58,406 nt of DNA from contig CACDLV010000003.1 in assembly GCA_902553675.1 (NCBI GenBank), positions 1 to 58,406 of the forward strand, given 5' to 3'. How positions within the stretch are numbered: the first letter of the stretch is position 1; each line of letters starts with the position of its first letter. The notes below the pieces were generated by a model. That model ran no database searches, was not told the origin of the DNA, and was given only the letters and a program-made list of their open reading frames with translations. The DNA comes from an uncultured Pelagibacteraceae bacterium (GTDB lineage: Bacteria > Pseudomonadota > Alphaproteobacteria > Pelagibacterales > Pelagibacteraceae). The translations under genes were made by a program, and so were the position numbers. This document shows, piece after piece, positions 52,564-58,406 of the stretch.

Positions 52564-53045
52564 TCAAAAAAACTTTTTACTCAATTCTATTTTTAATCTT
52601 TTTAATAGTAAATTCGTACTCCGCAGGTTCAGACAGCACTAGCAAAGTAAAATCTAATTATACGCAAGCTGTTACTTTAATTAAGTCAGCTAAGAAGTAT
52701 GAAAAAAAAGGAAAAATAGAAAAAGCAAATAAAAGATATAAAAAAGCCCAAGATTTATTAATTAAATCAAACAAAAAAAAACCACTCCAAGCAGATACTT
52801 TGAACTATCTTGGTTTTACTACTAGAAAACTTGGAGATTTTGAAAATGGAGAAAAATATTATCTTTTAGGTTTAGAAATTGATCCAAATCATGTTGGTAT
52901 TAACGAATATTTAGGTGAATTATACGTTGTTACAAATAGATTGGATTTAGCAAAGGAAAGATTAAAAGTATTAGAAAGCTGTAATTGTGAAGAGTATACT
53001 GAATTAAAAGAAATAATTGAGGGTACAAAAAAATCTAAATATTAA
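52560..53045 (+). CDS. Exported TPR protein
   Basis: A 161-residue protein with an N-terminal signal peptide (hydrophobic residues about 5-20, then NSYSAGSD). The rest is tetratricopeptide-like helices, for example [32 protein letters not shown]. It likely sits in the periplasm as a scaffold. It overlaps pxpA by 4 bp and precedes the D-glutamate cyclase-like gene by 5 bp, so it is in the same operon, although its link to 5-oxoproline metabolism is not obvious. Confidence 0.75.
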   Translation: MIKKTFYSILFLIFLIVNSYSAGSDSTSKVKSNYTQAVTLIKSAKKYEKKGKIEKANKRYKKAQDLLIKSNKKKPLQADTLNYLGFTTRKLGDFENGEKYYLLGLEIDPNHVGINEYLGELYVVTNRLDLAKERLKVLESCNCEEYTELKEIIEGTKKSKY

Positions 53046-53050
53046 TCTCT

Positions 53051-53836
53051 ATGCTTGATATCCAAGATCCAAAAGAAGCAAGAAAAGTTATTAGAGAAAA
53101 TAAATATACCGAACAAACAGCAGGCTCTGCAAATAAATACGTTCAGGGAAATCTTTGTATTTTACCAAGCAAGTATGCAATGGATTTTGCATCTTTTTGT
53201 CAAAAAAACCCTAAACCTTGTCCATTAATTGGTTTTGGGACTAAAGGTGATCCTTCATTAAAAGATTTAGGCGATATAGATATCAGAACAGATGTTCCTC
53301 AATATAGGGTGTGGAAAAAAGGAAAACTTATTGATGAACCTTTAGACATTAAAAAATATTGGAACGATGACTTAACAACTTTTGTTCTTGGATGCTCTAT
53401 GTCTTTTGAGTTACCTTTAATTGAAGCTGGTATACCGATTCAACACATAGAAAATAACAGTATTGTACCAATGTATAGAACTTCAATAGATTGTGAACCT
53501 GCAGGGCAATTTTCTGGAAAACTTGTTGTCTCAATGAGACCGTTAAATGCAAAAAATACAATTAGATCAATTCAGATAAGTTCAAGATTTCCAGCTGTCC
53601 ATGGTGCACCTATTCATTTAGGTAATCCTGATGAAATTGGAATTAAAGATATTATGAAACCAGAATATGGAGATCCTCCAAGAACTATAAAGAATGATGA
53701 AATTCCTGTATTTTGGGCTTGTGGTGTAACTCCACAGTCAGTTTTAGAAAATTCTAAACCTGAATTTTGTATTACTCATAGTCCTGGAAAAATGCTTATC
53801 ACTGATAAATTAAATAATGATTTAGCTGCGTTTTAG
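53051..53836 (+). CDS. D-glutamate cyclase-like / DUF1445 hydro-lyase family protein
   Basis: A 261-residue protein of the family annotated as putative hydro-lyase (DUF1445, D-glutamate cyclase-like). Hallmarks are [11 protein letters not shown] in the form [41 protein letters not shown] and [10 protein letters not shown]. The mammalian relative DGLUCY converts D-glutamate to 5-oxo-D-proline. Lying in the pxpA operon, a role that makes or feeds 5-oxoproline is attractive. It converges with livF with no gap at all between the two stop codons. Confidence 0.85.
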   Translation: MLDIQDPKEARKVIRENKYTEQTAGSANKYVQGNLCILPSKYAMDFASFCQKNPKPCPLIGFGTKGDPSLKDLGDIDIRTDVPQYRVWKKGKLIDEPLDIKKYWNDDLTTFVLGCSMSFELPLIEAGIPIQHIENNSIVPMYRTSIDCEPAGQFSGKLVVSMRPLNAKNTIRSIQISSRFPAVHGAPIHLGNPDEIGIKDIMKPEYGDPPRTIKNDEIPVFWACGVTPQSVLENSKPEFCITHSPGKMLITDKLNNDLAAF

Positions 53837-54547
53837 TTAATTTCCTAAAAAAACTTTAGTGACTTTTTCATTATCTATTAGGTCTTCTGATTTTCCATCA
53901 ATAACTAATCTTCCACTTTCTAATACATAGCCTCTGTTAGCCATACTAAGAGCTAATCTTACATTTTGCTCTACAAACAAAATTGAAATTCCTTCTTCAA
54001 CAATATTTTTAAAAATCTTAATTAAGTCTTTCATAACCATCGGTGACAAACCTAAAAAAGGCTCATCTACCATTAAAAGTTTAGGTAAACCCATCATACC
54101 TCTTGCTATAGCTAACATTTGTTGCTCACCACCAGACATTGTTTTTGCTAACTGATCTGATCTAGTTTCTAACTTTGGAAAAATTTTATAAACCTTGTTT
54201 AAAGAATTTGATAACTCTTCTTTTGCCTTTGGATGCCAAGCACCCAATAAAAGATTTTGTTTAACAGTAAGATGAGGAAATACCCTTCTTCTTTCAAGTA
54301 CATGTGAAATTCCTAATTCAGTTCTTCTATAAGTTGGAATATTTGAAATTAATGTATTATCAAAAGTAATAGAACCTTTTTTATGTTCAACTAAATTACT
54401 TATAGTATTTAAAACAGTACTTTTACCAGATCCGTTTGGTCCTAGAAGTGCAACCATTTCAGCTTTATTTACATTAATTGAAACATCCCAGATAACCTGA
54501 AAATCATCATACAAAACATCGATATTTTTTACATCAAGCAGCATCAA
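53837..54547 (-). CDS. livF: Branched-chain amino acid-type ABC transporter ATPase LivF
   Basis: A 236-residue ATPase with Walker A GPNGSGKST, signature MSGGEQQMLAIAR and Walker B LLMVDEPFLGLSP. VFPHLTVKQNLLLGA identifies the LivF branch. It couples ATP hydrolysis to uptake together with LivG and the LivH/LivM membrane channel. Last gene of the leftward livHMGF operon, overlapping livG by 14 bp. The solute may be branched-chain amino acids or other amides; the class is broad. Confidence 0.92.
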   Translation of the reverse strand: MMLLDVKNIDVLYDDFQVIWDVSINVNKAEMVALLGPNGSGKSTVLNTISNLVEHKKGSITFDNTLISNIPTYRRTELGISHVLERRRVFPHLTVKQNLLLGAWHPKAKEELSNSLNKVYKIFPKLETRSDQLAKTMSGGEQQMLAIARGMMGLPKLLMVDEPFLGLSPMVMKDLIKIFKNIVEEGISILFVEQNVRLALSMANRGYVLESGRLVIDGKSEDLIDNEKVTKVFLGN

Positions 54548-55256
54548 ATGTTCCTAAATAAGCATCTATAACTTGTTTATTATTTTGAATTTCTTTTGGC
54601 TCTCCAAGAGCAATTCGTTTTCCTTGATCTAAAGCAAGCACATTGTCAGAAATTTCCATAATAATATTAATATTATGTTCAATTGTAATAATTGTTACTC
54701 CTGTCTTTTTTAATTTTTTTACAAGCTCAACAAGTCCAGGAATAGTTTTTTGATCAACACCTCCAGTTACCTCATCCATCAAAAGAAGTTTAGGATCAAT
54801 GGCCATAGCTCTTGCCATCTCTAATCTTTTTCTCTGTCCAGTGGATAACTCTTTTGCAAAATGATGCCTTTTCTCAATCAAATCTACAAAGTCAATAATT
54901 TCTAACGCTCTATCTCTTGCTCTTTTAATATCCTTTTCTTTAACAAATGCACCTATCATCACATTTTCAAGTAGAGTTTGATCTGCAAATGGTTTTAGTT
55001 TTTGAAAAGTTCTCCCTACTCCAAGGTTGCTAATTTTATCAGGACTCATTCCAAAAATATCTTTGTCAAAAAATTTAACTTTTCCAGTGTCTGCTTTAGT
55101 AAAACCAGTAATCAAATCAAACAATGTGGATTTTCCAGCACCATTAGGTCCAATTACTCCTAAAATAGATCCCTCTTCAACATCAAAAGAAATATCTCTA
55201 TTTGCTTGAATACCACCAAAAGATTTACTTAAATTTTCAACCGTTAATATTTTCAT
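54534..55256 (-). CDS. livG: Branched-chain amino acid-type ABC transporter ATPase LivG
   Basis: A 240-residue ATPase with Walker A GPNGAGKST, signature LSTGQRKRLEMAR, and Walker B LLLMDEVTGGVD, where the usual EPxAG following Walker B is EVTGG. GVGRTFQKLKPF matches the LivG branch. It pairs with LivF. It overlaps livM by 4 bp and livF by 14 bp. Variation after Walker B leaves the catalytic glutamate intact. Confidence 0.92.
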   Translation of the reverse strand: MKILTVENLSKSFGGIQANRDISFDVEEGSILGVIGPNGAGKSTLFDLITGFTKADTGKVKFFDKDIFGMSPDKISNLGVGRTFQKLKPFADQTLLENVMIGAFVKEKDIKRARDRALEIIDFVDLIEKRHHFAKELSTGQRKRLEMARAMAIDPKLLLMDEVTGGVDQKTIPGLVELVKKLKKTGVTIITIEHNINIIMEISDNVLALDQGKRIALGEPKEIQNNKQVIDAYLGTFDAA

Positions 55257-56269
55257 CGTTGTTTTTTTCTTTCTAAAATATCTTTAGGAACAAATGAAAT
55301 GAGGCCATTAGGTTTAAAAATACAAATAATCATTAATATCAAACCATAAAATATTAAATCAACAGCACCTCCCGTTCCTCCTAAATAAATTCTTGAATAT
55401 TCTGAAATTGGTACAAGTATTGCTGCACCTATAATTGGACCCCAAACATTTCCAATTCCTCCTAGTACTGTGATTAATAAAACTATAATTGATATCTCAA
55501 TATTAAAAACTCTATCTGGGTCAATAATTAAAATATATTGAGCAAACAAACTACCCATAGGAGCCATAATTATTGCTGAAATTACATAAGCTATAATTTT
55601 ATAATTCGAAACATTAATACATAAGCTTAAAGCTGCTTGTGGATCATCTCTAACTGCCCTCAACCTATAACCTAATTTAGATCTACTTAGTAACCAAACT
55701 AAAAAGAATGTGATTAAAAAGAATATTAAAAAAACATAATAATAAGGAGCTTTACTGCTATGAAACTGCAATGCAGACCATGAATCCTCTGGTGTCATTG
55801 TCACCCATAATCCTGATGCAGCTCCAACTAAATCCCATCTTTGAAAAACTACTTGGAAACTTATCCCAATTAATAAAGTAGCAATTGCAAAGTAGTGGCC
55901 ACTCAGTCTTAGCATTGGTATACCAATTAAGACAGCAAAAATTGCTGAAACTAACATACCAAAAAATATGCTGATCCAAGGTGTTACTCCGTACTCCATA
56001 TAAAAAAATGAAGTTGCGTAAGCACCTATTCCAAAGAATGCTCCATGGCCTAAACTAATTTGACCTGAAAAACCTGCTATAACATTCCAAGACTGAGCCA
56101 TAACTGCATGCATAAAAATCATAATAAATAAATGCAGATAAAAAGAATTCATCCCAAACAGTGGAAGTGCAAATAAAAGTATAATTAAGCCAGCTATAAT
56201 TGATATTACTCTAACATTTGTATTCCAAATTGGTTCTGATTTTGCAATTGCTAGCTTACTATCCATCAA
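55253..56269 (-). CDS. livM: Branched-chain amino acid-type ABC permease LivM
   Basis: A 338-residue permease with about ten membrane segments and the Liv family pattern NVIAGFSGQISLGHGAFFGIGAY in the first third and GIGNVWGPIIGAAILVPISEY in the last. It forms the channel with LivH. It overlaps livH by 4 bp and livG by 4 bp. The N-terminal 25 residues before the first membrane segment are polar and somewhat longer than usual. Confidence 0.92.
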   Translation of the reverse strand: MMDSKLAIAKSEPIWNTNVRVISIIAGLIILLFALPLFGMNSFYLHLFIMIFMHAVMAQSWNVIAGFSGQISLGHGAFFGIGAYATSFFYMEYGVTPWISIFFGMLVSAIFAVLIGIPMLRLSGHYFAIATLLIGISFQVVFQRWDLVGAASGLWVTMTPEDSWSALQFHSSKAPYYYVFLIFFLITFFLVWLLSRSKLGYRLRAVRDDPQAALSLCINVSNYKIIAYVISAIIMAPMGSLFAQYILIIDPDRVFNIEISIIVLLITVLGGIGNVWGPIIGAAILVPISEYSRIYLGGTGGAVDLIFYGLILMIICIFKPNGLISFVPKDILERKKQR

Positions 56270-57132
56270 TACCTACCAAACAGACCTTGAGGTTTATAAA
56301 TCACAACTAAAAGATAAATTGCAAATACATATAAAAGTTTAAATGATGGGTCGATCAATAATCCACCAAGAGACTCGACTAATCCTATAATTATTCCAGC
56401 ATACAGGCATCCAATGATACTTCCAAAACCTCCTAATGCTACAGCGACAAAAGCAAATAATGCAAAATTAATACCAACATCTGTAAAAATAAAAAAATAG
56501 TTTGCCATCATTCCACCAGCTACCCCCACACAACCAAGTCCAATCGCCCAACCAATTGCAAACATTTTATTTGATGGAATTCCTAAAATCTCTGCAGCGT
56601 GTCTATCTTGTGCTGTTGCTTGGAGAGCTAATCCAGTTTCTGTTTTAGTAACAAACCAATACAAACCAAAAAATGCAAGTAAACAAACAAGACTTGCATA
56701 AAGTTGAGGTTGACCAATAAACACAGATCCAATTTCAATACGTCCTTCTAATAAAGGCTTGTCAACATTTCTAAAATCTGGCGTCCACAATAATTGAGCA
56801 ATTGATCTAATAAAAATAGACAGTCCAAATGTTGCACAAATTTGGATAAGCATTTTTGCTTTTAAAATATATCTAATTAAAAAATAATGAGTAATGATCC
56901 CACAAAATGCTAACAAAAGAATAGTTATTGGTATTGAAAACAATGGATCTAAACCAAACAAAGACCAAAGCCAAAATGATGAGAACATTGACAACATTAA
57001 ATGCTCTCCATGAGCAAAGTTTACAATTTCCATCAATCCAAAAATTAAACTTAAGCCTGCTGCAATTAATGCATAGATTAATCCCATCATTAATCCTGTG
57101 ACTATAGCTTGAATTATAATTTCAGTTGTCAT
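56266..57132 (-). CDS. livH: Branched-chain amino acid-type ABC permease LivH
   Basis: A 288-residue permease with about eight membrane segments. GLMMGLIYALIAAGLSLIFG, EIVNFAHGEH and FVAVALGGFGSIIG are LivH hallmarks. First gene of the leftward livHMGF operon; it diverges from the binding-protein gene across 161 bp. Overlap of 4 bp with livM shows tight coupling. Confidence 0.93.
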   Translation of the reverse strand: MTTEIIIQAIVTGLMMGLIYALIAAGLSLIFGLMEIVNFAHGEHLMLSMFSSFWLWSLFGLDPLFSIPITILLLAFCGIITHYFLIRYILKAKMLIQICATFGLSIFIRSIAQLLWTPDFRNVDKPLLEGRIEIGSVFIGQPQLYASLVCLLAFFGLYWFVTKTETGLALQATAQDRHAAEILGIPSNKMFAIGWAIGLGCVGVAGGMMANYFFIFTDVGINFALFAFVAVALGGFGSIIGCLYAGIIIGLVESLGGLLIDPSFKLLYVFAIYLLVVIYKPQGLFGRY

Positions 57133-57228
57133 TTGTTTAATTATTAATGGATATATATTTAATGTATATATTAAATAAATTTTTCTACATTTATAACCAT
57201 TATGACTAGGTTTTTTAAAACTAAATCA

Positions 57229-57258
57229 TTGAATTGATTTATTTAATAGTATTAAAAT
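57229..57258 (+). promoter_or_regulatory. Candidate promoter and operator for the binding-protein gene
   Basis: TTGAAT (57229-57234) and TAAAAT (57253-57258) are 18 bp apart, upstream of the ATG at 57294. The -35 box sits inside an imperfect palindrome, aaatca-ttgaat-tgattt (57223-57240, arms of 6), which could bind a regulator such as an Lrp-type protein. The rest of the 57133-57293 gap is AT-rich without other clear features. Confidence 0.4.
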
Positions 57259-57293
57259 AATGGTTTATAAAAACAATTTAAGAGGGGAAATAA

Positions 57294-58406
57294 ATGAGAA
57301 AATTAATTCTTACAGTATTTACTTTTTTTTCATTAGTATCTGCGCCTGCAATTAGTTATGCAGAGGATGTAAAAATTGGAGTACTTTATCCACTTACTGG
57401 ACCTGTTGCTCAGGTTGGTAAAGATGCTGTTGCAGCAGTTAAGACTGCACTAGATATCATCAATAACAGTCACAACATTCCAGGTATGCCGCTTGCAAAA
57501 GATGCCGGATTAAAAGGTTTGGGTGGCGGTAAAATATCTATCGTTGTTGGAGACCATGGTGGAAAACCAGATATCGGTGTTGGTGAAACTGAGAAAATGT
57601 TAAATTCAGACAAAGTTCATGCAATGTTTGGAGCTTACTATTCATCAGTAACAGGAGCTGCTAGTCAAGTTTCAGAGAGAGCAGGAATACCATGGGTAAA
57701 TGGTGAATCAACTTCGCCAAAATTAACTACAAGAGGGTTTAAATACTTTTTCAGAGTTACTCCACATGATGGTGAGTTTACTCAACTAATGTTTGAATTC
57801 ATGAACGACTTTAATAAAAAGAACAGTAATAAGTTAAAGACACTAGGTATTATTCATGAAGATACATTGTGGGGTTCTGACAGTGGTGGAACACAAGACA
57901 AAATGGCTAAAGAACAAGGTTATGATGTTATAGAAAAAATTAGCTACAAAGCTAAAACTACAACATTAAGTTCTGAAGTACAAAGATTGAAAGCAAAAAA
58001 TCCAGATGTTTTATTACCTTCATCTTATACAGCTGATGCATATTTATTTTTAAATACTGCAAAAGAACTTGATTATAATCCAAAACTTTTAGTTGCTCAA
58101 AATGCTGGTTATACAGATCCTAAATTTATAGACACAATGGGAAGCAAAGCAGAAGGAGTGATCACAAGATCTCCTTTCAATACTGACTTAGCAAAAACTA
58201 TTCCTATGATTGGAACTGTAAACGACTTGTTTAAAACACATTCTGGTGGAAGAGATTTATCAGATGTGCCTGCGAGAGCTTTCACAGGTTTTATGGCTTT
58301 AGCTAACGCAATTAATAATGCTGGATCAACAGATCCTGAGAAAATCAGACAAGCTCTAGTAAATCTAGATATGTCATCTGAATCTTTAATTGTTCCTTAC
58401 AGAGGA
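57294..58406 (+). CDS. Liv-type ABC transporter substrate-binding protein, 3' end cut by window
   Basis: The frame runs 371 codons to the right edge without a stop. A signal peptide (residues 1-23, ending ISYAED) is followed by VKIGVLYPLTGPVAQVGKDA, the opening of type I periplasmic binding proteins of the Liv family. FGAYYSSVTGAASQVSERAGIPWVNG also fits. A strong ribosome site, agagggga, sits just before the ATG. It is the periplasmic receptor for the divergent livHMGF operon. Ligand is unknown: the family covers branched-chain amino acids, amides and urea. Confidence 0.9.
   Translation, partial: MRKLILTVFTFFSLVSAPAISYAEDVKIGVLYPLTGPVAQVGKDAVAAVKTALDIINNSHNIPGMPLAKDAGLKGLGGGKISIVVGDHGGKPDIGVGETEKMLNSDKVHAMFGAYYSSVTGAASQVSERAGIPWVNGESTSPKLTTRGFKYFFRVTPHDGEFTQLMFEFMNDFNKKNSNKLKTLGIIHEDTLWGSDSGGTQDKMAKEQGYDVIEKISYKAKTTTLSSEVQRLKAKNPDVLLPSSYTADAYLFLNTAKELDYNPKLLVAQNAGYTDPKFIDTMGSKAEGVITRSPFNTDLAKTIPMIGTVNDLFKTHSGGRDLSDVPARAFTGFMALANAINNAGSTDPEKIRQALVNLDMSSESLIVPYRG

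Noticed and set aside
57191..57270. Near inverted repeat tataaccattat / ataatggtttata in the liv divergent gap
   Set aside because: Arms differ by one base insertion, lie over 50 bp apart and consist mostly of A/T, so chance is a good explanation in this background.

Overview
The window looks like a chromosomal segment of a SAR11-type alphaproteobacterium (Pelagibacterales, 'Candidatus Pelagibacter' or a close relative). The basis is very AT-rich DNA throughout, genes that mostly overlap or sit a few bases apart, convergent pairs with no room for terminators, a tandem glycine riboswitch in front of gcvT, and many genes for importing and oxidising small amino and one-carbon compounds. No rRNA, tRNA, CRISPR array, transposase or integrase gene was seen. 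Gene identities come from reading the translated sequences; no database search was run.

Layout. 1-5550 is core: the 3' end of rsmA, then leftward gmk, acpP, fabG and fabD, then rightward rpsF-rpsR-rplI-dnaB. 5572-14957 carries an RND/MMPL exporter, cvpA-purF (overlapping), an HD-domain protein, the glutathione genes gshA-gshB with an EamA transporter, and an MFS transporter. A MOSC gene faces them. 15451-25128 is the accessory part: a PhyH-family dioxygenase, a TPR/GT9-like fusion, two Gfo/Idh/MocA oxidoreductases, an FkbM methyltransferase, two unrecognised genes, and a small cassette (membrane peptide plus exported serine protease) set between direct repeats that duplicate the start of a 75-residue gene. 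25146-28391 is a leftward operon of an EamA transporter, creatinase and glycine amidinotransferase. 28441-36501 holds MoeA/MobA facing an NAD-type formate dehydrogenase operon (NifU-like protein, HPP membrane protein, FdhD, fused NuoE-NuoF subunit, catalytic subunit), followed by selO. 38631-49085 holds a DAO-family oxidase, TspO, an SDR, and a leftward run gcvT-gcvH-gcvP-COG2907-DUF1365-CFA synthase-DUF3833 headed by the riboswitch. 49279-53836 has the 5-oxoprolinase genes pxpB, pxpC and pxpA, an EamA transporter, a TPR protein and a D-glutamate cyclase-like protein. 53837-58406 is a Liv-type ABC transporter with a divergent, truncated binding-protein gene.

How the parts may fit together. 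Creatinase would yield sarcosine and urea. A DAO-family oxidase could give glycine and formaldehyde. The glycine cleavage system passes C1 units to tetrahydrofolate, and formate dehydrogenase recovers NADH from formate, with MoeA/MobA/FdhD maturing its cofactor. Glutathione synthesis, 5-oxoprolinase and the D-glutamate cyclase-like gene point to gamma-glutamyl recycling.

The strongest new observations are: a 12-nt perfect complement between the riboswitch inter-aptamer linker and the gcvT start codon region, competing with the P1 stem of aptamer 2; an uninterrupted gcv plus lipid-modification gene run behind that riboswitch; the duplicated-gene-start cassette at 23.2-25.1 kb; and the creatinase/amidinotransferase pair, which could form a glycine-catalysed arginine-to-ornithine-plus-urea loop.
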